The position numbers were made by a program, and so were the translations under genes. Under the pieces are notes generated by a model that ran no database searches, was not told where the DNA came from, and saw only the letters and a list, made by a program, of their open reading frames with translations. A DNA stretch of 39,189 nucleotides from Bacteroidaceae bacterium (lineage in GTDB: Bacteria; Bacteroidota; Bacteroidia; Bacteroidales; Bacteroidaceae), in assembly GCA_017442185.1 (NCBI GenBank), contig JAFSAT010000016.1, forward strand, positions 1 to 39,189, given 5' to 3'. Positions 25,465 to 34,863 of the stretch are shown here, in pieces. How positions within the stretch are numbered: position 1 is the stretch's first letter; every line of letters begins with the position of its first letter.

Positions 25465-26601
25465 TTACCTGTTTCCGTACATATCTTCGTAGTACCGTTG
25501 ATAGCTTCCACTTGTGATGTTATCTATCCATTCTTGATTCTCGAGGTACCAGCGCACGGTTTTTTCTATTCCTTCTTCAAATTGCAAGGAAGGTTCCCAA
25601 CCCAATTCTCGTTGCAATTTGCTGCTGTCTATGGCGTAGCGCATGTCGTGCCCTGCTCTGTCGGTTACGTATGTAATAAGACTCAATGATGCTCCCTCGG
25701 GGTTGCCCAAAAGGCGGTCGGCGGTTTTTATCATAACTTTGATAAGGTCGATGTTTTTCCATTCGTTAAAACCGCCAATATTGTATGTATCGGAGATTTT
25801 TCCCTTATGGAATATGAGGTCTATTGCACGTGCATGGTCCTCGACATACAGCCAATCGCGCACATTTTCTCCTTTGCCGTAAACCGGAAGCGGCTTACGG
25901 TGGCGAATGTTATTTATAAAGAGCGGAATCAGTTTTTCGGGGAACTGATAGGGGCCGTAATTATTGGAGCAGTTTGTGACAATGGTGGGCAGCCCGTAGG
26001 TATCGTGAAAGGCTCTCACAAAGTGGTCGCTGCTTGCCTCTGACGCCGAATAGGGGCTGTGGGGATTGTATTTGGTTGTTTCGAGAAAGAAGTCCTCGCC
26101 ATAGGCCGAATGGTGTTCACCCGACGATGCAATGGTCTTGAACGGCGGCTTTATGCCGTTGGGATGGGTCAGTTCAAGTGCTCCGTAAACCTCATCGGTG
26201 GAGATATGATAAAACAGTTTCCCATCGTACCTCTCGGGAAGGCTCTCCCAATATACTTTTGCTGCTTGAAGCATGCTCAGAGTACCCATTACATTTGTAC
26301 GGGCAAAGGTGAATGGGTCTTTTATGGAGCGGTCTACGTGACTTTCTGCCGCAAGATGGATAATTACGTCGACTTTGTATCTGCGCATCAGTTCGAGCAT
26401 GGCATCATAGTCGCAAATATCTGCCTTGGCGAATATATAATTCTCTTTATCCTCAATATCTTTGAGGTTGGCAAGATTACCTGCGTATGTCAGCTTATCT
26501 ACATTTATAATGCGATACTCGGGGTATTTATTTACAAACAGCCGCACTACGTGACTGCCTATAAATCCTGCTCCTCCGGTTACGATTATACTGCGTCCCA
26601 T
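25465..26601 (-). CDS. rfbB: dTDP-glucose 4,6-dehydratase, with catalytic Lys replaced by Glu
   Basis: A 378-aa extended short-chain dehydrogenase that converts dTDP-glucose to dTDP-4-keto-6-deoxyglucose, step two of dTDP-rhamnose synthesis. NAD-binding GGAGFIGSH, HLAAESHVDRS, catalytic STDEVYG, and the NCSNNYGPYQFPEKLIP and GENVRDWLYVEDH motifs are all intact. The YxxxK motif reads Y184-S-A-S-E188: the conserved lysine codon AAG is GAG (26038-26040 on the + strand reads CTC). This lysine normally holds the cofactor and lowers the tyrosine pKa, so activity may be reduced. It is otherwise full-length and not decayed. It lies 20 bases after the preceding membrane-protein gene. Confidence 0.93.
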   Translation of the reverse strand: MGRSIIVTGGAGFIGSHVVRLFVNKYPEYRIINVDKLTYAGNLANLKDIEDKENYIFAKADICDYDAMLELMRRYKVDVIIHLAAESHVDRSIKDPFTFARTNVMGTLSMLQAAKVYWESLPERYDGKLFYHISTDEVYGALELTHPNGIKPPFKTIASSGEHHSAYGEDFFLETTKYNPHSPYSASEASSDHFVRAFHDTYGLPTIVTNCSNNYGPYQFPEKLIPLFINNIRHRKPLPVYGKGENVRDWLYVEDHARAIDLIFHKGKISDTYNIGGFNEWKNIDLIKVMIKTADRLLGNPEGASLSLITYVTDRAGHDMRYAIDSSKLQRELGWEPSLQFEEGIEKTVRWYLENQEWIDNITSGSYQRYYEDMYGNR

Positions 26602-26621
26602 AATCTCTTTTAATAGAACTT

Positions 26622-27335
26622 TTATGACACAACAACTTCTGTTTGCTCTGTTTCACCGCTAAGTCTCTTGTAAACTACCACCATCATGAACGATGATATA
26701 ATAGTTGTGACAAACACTCCTACAACGCAGCATACAACGCCCAACAGATTCAGCAGTACGGCAATAACACCCAACAGGAATAGGCTTCCGAAGTGTCCGC
26801 TTGTAAGATTCCAAGATTTTACGAATGCCTCTTTTATACCCATCTTAGGATTTTCGACCATGGTTATGAGAACAAACATAAAACGAACCATCAAATATAT
26901 ACCCGGCAACACACAGCATGCTGTTGCAAGAGCAACTATTATAATGGTCAATAAATACAATATTATAAATTTCGGCATGACAGGCAGCATCTCGTTAAAA
27001 CTGTTTCTGATGCTTACATTTTTGCCGTTCACTGCATCCAACTGCATACGATACTGAACAAGATAGAATGCAGCCTGAATAAGATATGAGACAAGAAGCC
27101 CCAAAGCTAATTTAGGAATAAGCGTAACAAATAATCTGACAATTCTTTCGGGATCGGTGGTTGTTGCCATTGCATTATATACAGGGTCGCTCTCGATAAT
27201 AGATTGCCATGCAAATGTTACCACCACCATAAGCAGTGTGATAACCAACATTTTCACAAAATGTTTTTTGGTAAGTTCCCATGATTTTGAAAGAACGCTC
27301 TCGACGCTCAAGTCAATGAAATAGTTTTTTTCCAT
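26622..27335 (-). CDS. Multi-pass membrane protein of unknown function
   Basis: A 237-aa protein. About five to six hydrophobic helices can be seen: roughly residues 27-45, 70-92, 118-135, 137-158, 180-197 and 198-220. Between the third and fourth lies a CCVLPGIYLMVRF motif and then PKMGIKEAFVKSWNLTSGHF, a pattern seen in DUF975/YciC-like and glycerophosphodiesterase-associated membrane domains. No catalytic motif recognised. It lies between the DUF2752 gene and rfbB (27 and 20 bases), so it is co-transcribed with the rhamnose genes; whether it takes part in that pathway is unknown. Confidence 0.75.
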   Translation of the reverse strand: MEKNYFIDLSVESVLSKSWELTKKHFVKMLVITLLMVVVTFAWQSIIESDPVYNAMATTTDPERIVRLFVTLIPKLALGLLVSYLIQAAFYLVQYRMQLDAVNGKNVSIRNSFNEMLPVMPKFIILYLLTIIIVALATACCVLPGIYLMVRFMFVLITMVENPKMGIKEAFVKSWNLTSGHFGSLFLLGVIAVLLNLLGVVCCVVGVFVTTIISSFMMVVVYKRLSGETEQTEVVVS

Positions 27336-27362
27336 ATTTTTTTATTTTTATTGTAGGCAAAT

Positions 27363-27743
27363 TTAATAAAAAAAATTCACATTCCTAATCACACCCCAAA
27401 GAATTATAATCAACAATAAGAGTAATAGGATTTTTTTGCCTAAAACTTCGGTTATATTAAAGCGACGACAGAAGTTGGCAAACTTTGGTGAGATGATACA
27501 CAAGCACCACACCACCACAAAAGGCAGCAGACAGAATAGCACCGGATTACATTTAAATGCTTCTGAAATTTCAAAATGCAAGATGTGACGCAGCATGCGC
27601 TGCCCTCCACAAAAGGGACACTGCAACCCCGTCAGTCTATTAAGAGGGCAAGGCAACATAAAACGCTCGCCAACCGGAGAGGCTATCAACACAGCCACTC
27701 CTGCCATCAACAAAAATAAGAGCGTCGACTCAAGCTTCTTCAT
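27363..27743 (-). CDS. DUF2752 small membrane protein
   Basis: A 126-aa protein with an N-terminal helix (LLFLLMAGVAVLI), the DUF2752 core CPLNRLTGLQCPFCGGQRML followed by an A-F-x-x-NP helix (EAFKCNPVLFCLLPFVVVW), and a C-terminal helix (KILLLLLLIIILWGVI). The spaced cysteines (CPFC and the preceding CP) could bind a metal or be redox-active, but no function is known for the family. The ATG at 27743 lies 10 bases after the rfbD stop; the upstream TTG at 27764 would overlap rfbD and is less likely. Confidence 0.82.
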   Translation of the reverse strand: MKKLESTLLFLLMAGVAVLIASPVGERFMLPCPLNRLTGLQCPFCGGQRMLRHILHFEISEAFKCNPVLFCLLPFVVVWCLCIISPKFANFCRRFNITEVLGKKILLLLLLIIILWGVIRNVNFFY

Positions 27744-27753
27744 TTCACCAATT

Positions 27754-28620
27754 TCACGACGCAAGTATCCTCTTCAGACAATACAGCAACGACTCTCTCC
27801 AATGCGGAATGTCAATCCCGAATCTGTTTTTTATTTTTGTTTTATCAAGCACCGAATAGGGCGGACGCATCACGGGAGAGGGGAATTCATTGCTGTGGCA
27901 GGGCAATATCCGACATTTTCCATGGCCCGAAAGTCGTGCTATTTCAACGGCAAAATCGTACCACGAGCAGACCCCTTCGTCACTGAAATGATATATACCT
28001 TCATTTCCGGCGTATATATCACCCTCGATAATGGAAAAGATAGTAAGTGCGAGGTCACCGGCGTATGTGGGTGTGCCCACTTGGTCGAACACTACATTCA
28101 GCGTCTCTCTCTCGGCTGTCAGACGCAACATTGTCTTAACAAAATTATTACCAAATTCGGAATAGAGCCATGCGGTGCGTATTATTAGGGCCTTGCACCC
28201 TACGCTTGCTATCGCCTCTTCTCCGGCTAATTTTGTGCGACCGTATACACCCAAGGGGTTAAGCGGCATCTCTTCGGTGCGCGGTGTGTTGCCTTCATGA
28301 CCAAAGACATAATCCGTTGATATATGGAATAATGTAGCATCAATAGACTTTGCGGCCTCGGCAAGATTCTTCACTGCTGTTGCGTTTATGAGCATTGCGG
28401 AAGCCTCGTCACCCTCGGCTTTATCCACATTGGTATAGGCAGCGCAATTAACAATCACATCTGTTTTATTCTCGGAGACAAAGGCCGCAACGGCTGCGGA
28501 ATCTGTTATATCGAGTTCCTCTACATCGGTAAAGATATAATTGTTTGAAGATAGTTCGCCCAAGCGGCGCATTTCGCGCCCTAACTGTCCGTTGGCGCCT
28601 GTTATAAGTATATTTTTCAT
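27754..28620 (-). CDS. rfbD: dTDP-4-dehydrorhamnose reductase
   Basis: A 288-aa short-chain dehydrogenase/reductase that makes dTDP-L-rhamnose in the last step of the pathway. NAD(P)-binding GANGQLGREMR at the N-terminus, NCAAYTNVDKAE, STDYVFGHEG, and the intact catalytic motif YGRTK (YxxxK), followed by AGEEA. The start codon overlaps the rfbC stop by four bases, so the genes are coupled. Confidence 0.96.
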   Translation of the reverse strand: MKNILITGANGQLGREMRRLGELSSNNYIFTDVEELDITDSAAVAAFVSENKTDVIVNCAAYTNVDKAEGDEASAMLINATAVKNLAEAAKSIDATLFHISTDYVFGHEGNTPRTEEMPLNPLGVYGRTKLAGEEAIASVGCKALIIRTAWLYSEFGNNFVKTMLRLTAERETLNVVFDQVGTPTYAGDLALTIFSIIEGDIYAGNEGIYHFSDEGVCSWYDFAVEIARLSGHGKCRILPCHSNEFPSPVMRPPYSVLDKTKIKNRFGIDIPHWRESLLYCLKRILAS

Positions 28621-29189
28621 TTATAAAGGTCTTCGTTATAGTCGAACAGGTAATCTGATTGTGCAAGGGATTTGTGAGATGCGTCCTTTGGAGACAGCAC
28701 TATCTCGTTGCGTGGTATGCGCCAATCTATCGCCAATTGTGCATCATCCCATGCAATGCCCCCTTCACTTTCGCGACAATAGTAATTATCGCATTTATAT
28801 TGAAAAAGCACTTCGGGTGTAAGAACCGAGAAGCCGTGAGCAAATCCACGTGGAATGAACAGCATGCGGTGATTGATATCGCTTAATTCAACTGCCACAT
28901 ATTTGCCGAATGTGGGTGAGCCTTTGCGTATGTCTACCGCAACATCAAGAACCGCTCCTTTTACCACTCGCACCAATTTCCCTTGCGAGTGCTCTCCTTT
29001 TTGAAAATGAAGGCCGCGAACTACTCCGTAAGTGGATTTTGACTCATTATCCTGAACAAACCTCAAAGGGAAGATATTTTCGTCGAAATTCTGCTGCGAA
29101 AATGCTTCAAGAAAATAGCCACGCTCATCGTTAAACACTCGTGGCTCTAAAATAACCACTCCGTCTATTTCTGTTTTTATATATTCCAT
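28617..29189 (-). CDS. rfbC: dTDP-4-dehydrorhamnose 3,5-epimerase
   Basis: A 190-aa cupin-type epimerase, step three of the pathway. Motifs: NDERGYFLE, QDNESKSTYGVVRGLHFQ with the catalytic base His, KLVRVVKGAVLDVAVDIRKG, FIPRGFAHGF and YKCDNYY. Length is normal. It starts two bases after the rfbA stop and overlaps rfbD by four bases. Confidence 0.97.
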   Translation of the reverse strand: MEYIKTEIDGVVILEPRVFNDERGYFLEAFSQQNFDENIFPLRFVQDNESKSTYGVVRGLHFQKGEHSQGKLVRVVKGAVLDVAVDIRKGSPTFGKYVAVELSDINHRMLFIPRGFAHGFSVLTPEVLFQYKCDNYYCRESEGGIAWDDAQLAIDWRIPRNEIVLSPKDASHKSLAQSDYLFDYNEDLYK

Positions 29190-29191
29190 CC

Positions 29192-30076
29192 TTATTTCTT
29201 CATCTCCTCTATTACCTTGATAAGGTATTGTCCATATTGATTCTTAATCATGGGTTCTGCCAATGCACGCATTGTTTGCTCGTCTATCCATCCGCGGCGG
29301 TAGGCTATTCCTTCGAGGCATGCTATTTTAAGCCCTTGACGTTTTTCGATTACTTCGACAAAGGTTGAGGCTTCGCTAAGTGAATCGTGGGTGCCTGTGT
29401 CGAGCCAAGCAAACCCGCGTCCGAGTGTCTGCACCTTTAATTCCCCTGCTGACAGAAAGTGTTGGTTAACTGTGGTTATTTCAAGTTCTCCGCGTGCCGA
29501 TGGCTTGATATTCTTGGCTACATCCACCACCTTGTTGGGATAAAAATACAGCCCCACCACCGCATAGTTGCTTTTCGGGTTTGCAGGTTTTTCTTCGATG
29601 GAGAGACAGAATCCATCTTTGTCGAATTCGGCTACACCATAGCGCTCGGGATCTTTCACCCAATAGCCGAAGACTGTAGCCTTGCCATCTTCTTCGGCCG
29701 TCCGCACAGCTTCACGAAGCATGCCGGTGAATCCTGAGCCGTAGAATATATTATCGCCCAACACAAGACAGGCGGCATCATTGCCGATAAATTCTTTGCC
29801 GATGATGAATGCTTGTGCAAGACCATCGGGCGACGGTTGTTCGGCATATTCAAAATGCACTCCGTAGTCGCTGCCGTCGCCAAGCAGACGCTTGAAAGCC
29901 GGAAGATCCTGCGGTGTTGATATTATCAATATATCGCGTATACCTGCAAGCATGAGCACCGAAATAGGATAATAGACCATAGGTTTGTCATATATCGGCA
30001 GCAGTTGCTTGCTTACGCCTTTGGTGATGGGATATAAACGGGTACCCGAGCCGCCTGCAAGTACTATTCCTTTCAT
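29192..30076 (-). CDS. rfbA: Glucose-1-phosphate thymidylyltransferase
   Basis: A 294-aa nucleotidyltransferase that joins dTTP and glucose-1-phosphate to dTDP-glucose, the entry step of dTDP-rhamnose synthesis. The nucleotide loop is [20 protein letters not shown], followed by [28 protein letters not shown], the metal-binding LGDNIFYG and the sugar-binding [12 protein letters not shown]. It is the first gene of the seven-gene leftward operon. No convincing -7 box was found in the 240 bases upstream. Confidence 0.97.
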   Translation of the reverse strand: MKGIVLAGGSGTRLYPITKGVSKQLLPIYDKPMVYYPISVLMLAGIRDILIISTPQDLPAFKRLLGDGSDYGVHFEYAEQPSPDGLAQAFIIGKEFIGNDAACLVLGDNIFYGSGFTGMLREAVRTAEEDGKATVFGYWVKDPERYGVAEFDKDGFCLSIEEKPANPKSNYAVVGLYFYPNKVVDVAKNIKPSARGELEITTVNQHFLSAGELKVQTLGRGFAWLDTGTHDSLSEASTFVEVIEKRQGLKIACLEGIAYRRGWIDEQTMRALAEPMIKNQYGQYLIKVIEEMKK

Positions 30077-30265
30077 GTGTTATTTCGCTTTATTTAGATA
30101 ACGTAAAATAATCTGTTTTATTCTGATGTTGTTTATAAATTCGTTGGCAAGAAGCTGTTTTGATTTCTAATGACACCGAAAGTGGTTGCAAATCAATAAT
30201 GCTGTTTGCAAGCACTCTTTCTTTTTATCATATCGCAAGATGATTATATGCTTACAAGAGAACAA
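30077..30265. other. Gap upstream of rfbA with one copy of the AGAAGCTGTTT motif
   Basis: This stretch must hold the promoter of the rhamnose operon, but no clear TAnnTTTG box was found on the - strand. The sequence AGAAGCTGTTTT at 30150-30161 is shared with the ends of the dispersed intergenic repeat family. The rest shows no gene. Confidence 0.4.
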
Positions 30266-30309
30266 AAAAAGATGCAACGCACTGCATACTTTGTGCGTTG
30301 CATCTTTTT
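30266..30309 (-). terminator. Terminator after the GH2 gene
   Basis: A perfect 17-bp stem (30266-30282 with 30293-30309, loop 10 bases), with an A-run on the + strand side that becomes a T-run on the - strand transcript. It begins eight bases past the GH2 stop and separates that gene from the rhamnose operon. Confidence 0.92.
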
Positions 30310-30316
30310 AAATATA

Positions 30317-33300
30317 TTACATCTTTATAAGCTCAAATTCTGCACCCGAGGCAAAATCGTGTCCGAGCTGTGAACTTGTGGCTGTGAAGCGCACGAAGCG
30401 GGCTTTCACAGGTTTATCAAAGATTATTGTCTGTTTTTCGGAGCTGCGGGGGAATTCTCCTTCGGCAACCGGAGCGCCCCAATTTTTACCATCCAGACTA
30501 ACTTCAATCTTGTAACCCTTTACATTTCCGTTCTCTCCACTCTGACGAGGCATATATTTAAAGCCTTTCAGTGTTACCTCTTCAACTGCGTCGAATTCCA
30601 TCCAGTGAGGATAGTTGGCTACTGTAACCGAGTACATCGAGTGCCATATTGTCGAGGGGTCGCCATCGAGCATTTTTTCGGGGCCTGCACCGGGCTCGGA
30701 ACTTGAGGAGGCAATCACAATCACAGGAACCGATGTAATTTTCTCGTAGGTGTATGTGGCTTTGAGGTCGGATGAGGCTTTTTCCCATACGGTAATATCT
30801 CCACCGGCATTCATATTTACCGGTTCGGTATATTTCATTACTTTTCCACGTTTGCCTATTTTGTAATATATCTCGGAACCCTCTTTATTGCAACGCATGG
30901 TTACAATGCCTCGCAGGTCGCGCGATACAAGCACCGGAGCAACGCCCGATGATTTTACGTCGGCTTTGGTATTAAAATCGTCGCCTTTCTTTATGGGACG
31001 CATTATAAAGCCCATGGAATTTTCGCCTCCTTTTACCAACTGATGGTCGAGTGCATAACCCTGACCGCAACTTGCACCGCCCAAGCCTGTGACCTTTTTG
31101 TCGATATTCAGCCATGTGCCCGACGACTGTGGCAACTGATGCGGGTGCCCGGCCTCGGTAAGCTCGATGGAATTCCAAGGAAGTGCACTTGTAGACAGCC
31201 CCTCGGTGGATACAATTATAAAGCCGTTGCCTTTGTCGTTTGTCAGTGCAGCCCAACGAACATCTTCGCGGTTGGCCATATCTTGCGGTTTGGGGAAATT
31301 TACAAATTGGTCATATACGGTGCTGCCATGCTGTTCGATGAATGCACCGTCGCAACGGTCGTTGTAGTTGTTCCAAGGGCCGCGTCCATAGTAGGTGTAG
31401 TTACCAAGCTCTGTGGGCAACTGCATCTCGAAGCCCAGGCGTGCGATGATGGCATTTGCCTCGGTACCCGTAACCACACTGTTCAATTCGAGTGAGCCGT
31501 CGGGATATATTGTCCATATTCTGTTTGATATAAAATGGAAGGCATTGGGTGCCATCTCGTCTTTGGAGTCTACTATCTGGAAGCTGCTGTTGGGCAGTCG
31601 GTTGCATACGGATTGGTGTTTCGCCTGCGAACGAACGATGTATTGCAATATAACCGAACCGTCGCTGTTTTTCTTTGTGGTAAATGACAACACGCTGTCT
31701 TGCAAATTGTGCAAACCGAGTGAGAACCAGCGAGCGCGGAACCAAGTGTCGTTATCGACAGGTGCGCGGAATGCGCTGAGTTTCATAGACTTTCCACCCT
31801 CGAACACAACCGTGCCATCATAGTCGACACTATACAAAAGTCCTTTCTCGTTGTCAAATACTATTGTGAAAGGATTGTCTCCGCCTGTGAGTATTGTATG
31901 TGCAGCGGCTTTATCGTCTTTTACATTGATTTTAACATTGCTCTTTGCTGCTTCTGATATAAATACGCTCTTGACAGCCTCTTTCAATGGCAGCTGCTCT
32001 TCCATCTGCACATATCCTTTATCGGCCCAAGGCATTTTCTTATTGAGCAGGAATTGTACTTTGATAAAGTATTCTTTATTATCCTTGAGTTCTATTCCGC
32101 CGAACGAGGGTTTGAATTCTTTGCTCTTGCGTGCTTCTACATACATATTTGGCATAAAGTAGTGCTGAAGCTCTTTACCATCCTCCCAAAGTGACACGCG
32201 CACGTCGAGGTCGCCGAGATTGTTGAAATAGCGTTTGTTGAATACTTTTATCGTACCGGCATCGGTCATCGTAACACCTACATTCTGGTACACTTTCTTC
32301 ACTTCGTAATATTCGGGCTTAGGGCTGTGATCGGGGAACATTACTCCGTTCATGCAGAATGTGAAATCTGTGGGACGATCGCCAAAATCGCCGCCGTAGG
32401 CATAGTATTTGGATTTTCCTATCGAATCGTAGTGCAGGAAGGCTTGGTCGGCCCAATCCCAGATAGCACCGCCAATGTAGAAGTTGGTGCTCTCTATTGC
32501 CTCCCAATAATCGGCAAGACCGCCACCGGCATTACCCATAGAGTGGGCATATTCCGAGATGTGGAAGGGATATTTCATATAGGGATTTTTTCCTTGAACA
32601 TCGCGACGTGTGTCGGCAATAGAGGGATATTGATTTGAACCCATATCCACGATACTGTTGTTTCTCTCATATTGCACGGGGCGCGAAGTATCGAATGCTT
32701 TGAGTGCATTGTAGGCTTTCACAAAGTTCTCTCCCGGGCCCGCCTCGTTACCAAGCGACCAAATGCACACCGATGGGTTGTTTATAGTGGCATGTGCCAT
32801 TTCCATGACACGTGCGATGTGTGCATCCAAAAATTCGGGAACGTGTGACAGTGATTCTTTGCTGTAATAATACTCGTGACTCTCGATGTTGGCTTCGTCC
32901 TCCAAGTATATTCCATATTTGTCGCACAGATAATACCAATATGGGGCATCGGGATAGTGTGAATTTCGCACGTGGTTTATATTGCCGCGCAACATCAGCA
33001 TCACCTCATTTTCCATCTGCTCGCGTGTTATGAAATGTCCGGTGTGTATATTATTTTCGTGACGGTTGACACCTTTCATCTTGATGGGTTTACCATTAAG
33101 ATAGTAGTAACGTCCGGCGAGTCCGAATTCATCGTCCTCGGCTTTTGTGTCGCGTATCTCTATTTCGCGGAATCCGAAGTATGTTGATGCAGTCTCTACC
33201 ACTTTGCCTTTTTTATCGAGCAGTTGCACCATTAGTGTGTATCGGTTAGGCTCTTCGGCGCTCCACTTTGCGGGATTCTCGACAGCAATCTTAAGCTCGG

Positions 33301-34342
33301 ATGTTAATTTGTCACCGGGCAAAAGCGTTACAGGCTCTCCCACTGCAACAGCTCCTTCCACAATGGTGTTATCATCGCTGTATAGTGCATTTTTATAGAG
33401 TCTGGCCTGTACTTTATAATTCTTTATCTTTTTTGCAGACAGGTTGCGGATGTCCACTGCAATATTTGCCACTGCGTCAGTGTAGTTGTCGTCTAAATCG
33501 GTGATTACACGCATATCGCGAATCTCCACGGGGTTTGTGGATGTAAGCGATACTGTACGGAAGATTCCCGGCAGACGGAACATATCTTGTGCTTCCAAAA
33601 ACGAGCCGTCGCTGTTGCGATAAACTTCCACAGCCACTGTATTTTCGCCCTCAACAAGATATTTGGTTATATTGAATGCAGCAAGGTTGCGAGAGTTCTT
33701 TGAGAAACCTACATATTTGCCGTTTATCCATAGGTAGAAGAATGAATCCACTCCGTCAAAATTAATATACACTTGACGACCGCTCCACTCTGCCGGCAGG
33801 GTAAAGGTACGCAGGTATGAACCAACCTCGTTGCGATGTTTGTAGGTAACATGGTCTTTTGATGGCTCGCGCATCACGCCGCCCTTCCAGTCGCCAACGG
33901 CCACAGTGTGCTTGAATATTACTTGTTGATTGGTATAAATGGGGGTTCCGTATTTCTGAGAGCCGTCGTCTTGCAAGCCGTATACGTTCCAATTCATAGG
34001 AACCTGCACCTTGTCCCACGACGATACATCATATCCCGGTTTGTAAAAATCTTCGGGACGTTCCCAAGGATTGCCCACCCAATGAAAGCTCCATGTGCCA
34101 TCGAGTGACATATAGTATTCGCTGTTTTCGGGAAGCACCTTGCGTGCATTCTCTTCGTTAGCAAATGTAAAAAACCACGCCTTGGGTTGTTCTTTATTCA
34201 AAGATAGTTCCATGGGCGATTCCCATTCGCCTCCGGTGGGCGCTTCTACGTCACCATAGGCAAAGCCTTTCAGTTCTTGCGCAGTAACAACAGCCATAGC
34301 CATTGTTGTCATAAGTGCAAGAGATACTAATCGTTTTTTCAT
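30317..34342 (-). CDS. GH2 beta-galactosidase with C-terminal discoidin-like domain
   Basis: A 1341-aa secreted or periplasmic enzyme with a signal peptide ending ...MAVVTAQ. The N-terminal sugar-binding jelly roll, the immunoglobulin-like domain and the catalytic TIM barrel are those of long LacZ-type GH2 enzymes. The acid/base is Glu533 in SLGNEAGPG and the nucleophile Glu597 in ISEYAHSMGN; MKGVNRHE and WDWADQA motifs are present. The large beta-galactosidase C-terminal domain (TYYGRGPWNNYNDR) follows. Then come a chitobiase/Fn3-like segment (about residues 1130-1200) and an F5/8 type C module (DGDPSTIWHSM to the end). It probably removes beta-linked galactose from host or plant glycans. 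It stands alone between a long upstream gap and a terminator. Confidence 0.95.
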   Translation of the reverse strand: MKKRLVSLALMTTMAMAVVTAQELKGFAYGDVEAPTGGEWESPMELSLNKEQPKAWFFTFANEENARKVLPENSEYYMSLDGTWSFHWVGNPWERPEDFYKPGYDVSSWDKVQVPMNWNVYGLQDDGSQKYGTPIYTNQQVIFKHTVAVGDWKGGVMREPSKDHVTYKHRNEVGSYLRTFTLPAEWSGRQVYINFDGVDSFFYLWINGKYVGFSKNSRNLAAFNITKYLVEGENTVAVEVYRNSDGSFLEAQDMFRLPGIFRTVSLTSTNPVEIRDMRVITDLDDNYTDAVANIAVDIRNLSAKKIKNYKVQARLYKNALYSDDNTIVEGAVAVGEPVTLLPGDKLTSELKIAVENPAKWSAEEPNRYTLMVQLLDKKGKVVETASTYFGFREIEIRDTKAEDDEFGLAGRYYYLNGKPIKMKGVNRHENNIHTGHFITREQMENEVMLMLRGNINHVRNSHYPDAPYWYYLCDKYGIYLEDEANIESHEYYYSKESLSHVPEFLDAHIARVMEMAHATINNPSVCIWSLGNEAGPGENFVKAYNALKAFDTSRPVQYERNNSIVDMGSNQYPSIADTRRDVQGKNPYMKYPFHISEYAHSMGNAGGGLADYWEAIESTNFYIGGAIWDWADQAFLHYDSIGKSKYYAYGGDFGDRPTDFTFCMNGVMFPDHSPKPEYYEVKKVYQNVGVTMTDAGTIKVFNKRYFNNLGDLDVRVSLWEDGKELQHYFMPNMYVEARKSKEFKPSFGGIELKDNKEYFIKVQFLLNKKMPWADKGYVQMEEQLPLKEAVKSVFISEAAKSNVKINVKDDKAAAHTILTGGDNPFTIVFDNEKGLLYSVDYDGTVVFEGGKSMKLSAFRAPVDNDTWFRARWFSLGLHNLQDSVLSFTTKKNSDGSVILQYIVRSQAKHQSVCNRLPNSSFQIVDSKDEMAPNAFHFISNRIWTIYPDGSLELNSVVTGTEANAIIARLGFEMQLPTELGNYTYYGRGPWNNYNDRCDGAFIEQHGSTVYDQFVNFPKPQDMANREDVRWAALTNDKGNGFIIVSTEGLSTSALPWNSIELTEAGHPHQLPQSSGTWLNIDKKVTGLGGASCGQGYALDHQLVKGGENSMGFIMRPIKKGDDFNTKADVKSSGVAPVLVSRDLRGIVTMRCNKEGSEIYYKIGKRGKVMKYTEPVNMNAGGDITVWEKASSDLKATYTYEKITSVPVIVIASSSSEPGAGPEKMLDGDPSTIWHSMYSVTVANYPHWMEFDAVEEVTLKGFKYMPRQSGENGNVKGYKIEVSLDGKNWGAPVAEGEFPRSSEKQTIIFDKPVKARFVRFTATSSQLGHDFASGAEFELIKM

Positions 34343-34863
34343 AAAATAGTGTTAATTAAAGTTTCAAATAATTTTTTGCTAAGTTACGATTATTTTCTGA
34401 GGTGTTAAAAAGAATCATGAATCTTTTTACGCTTTTCAAATAATCAGAATGTTTTCAAGAAGCTGTTTAATTCTATTTCGGAATTATTCGAGAGGTTTTT
34501 TATGTAGGATTCTCGCTGTTATCTTACAAGATATATCGGACTGTCAACAGGCTCAAAAGTCGAAACCCGATTCACAGATTATTTTATAAAATTTAAAAAG
34601 GTTCCTTATAAATAATAGATATATTAATAATACAATAAGAAACTGATTAAACCTCTTTCAAAACATCATGGGCAAATTTCACATGCCTTTTTACACAGTA
34701 AATCCTCTCAATGACACTCAGGTGAAAGAGCACACAAAATGCAGGCGATTGTTTATTTTTACAGCACGGGAAATTCCCACCACTACCCAAAGGTTCGCCC
34801 CTCTTAAATTCAGCACAATCACCCACTCAGCTCATGGCCTTTTTGTAAAACCGGAAGATTATG
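34343..34863. other. Non-coding stretch upstream of the GH2 gene
   Basis: More than 500 AT-rich bases with no convincing gene. The GH2 promoter should be here, but only imperfect boxes were seen. One member of the dispersed repeat family lies at 34458-34493. An 83-codon frame (34668-34919) ends inside the terminator of the H1-like gene, has no family likeness, and is not accepted as a gene. Confidence 0.5.
34458..34493 (+). repeat. Dispersed intergenic repeat (member C, one arm)
   Basis: This stretch matches the left arm of member A (19082-19118) at about 30 of 36 positions with one 1-base gap, including the shared core TATTT-N-GGAATTATT. Further right, a GTTATCTT like that in the other arm of member A is also present. 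The opposite end is not clear, so only half the element can be recognised. Confidence 0.65.
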
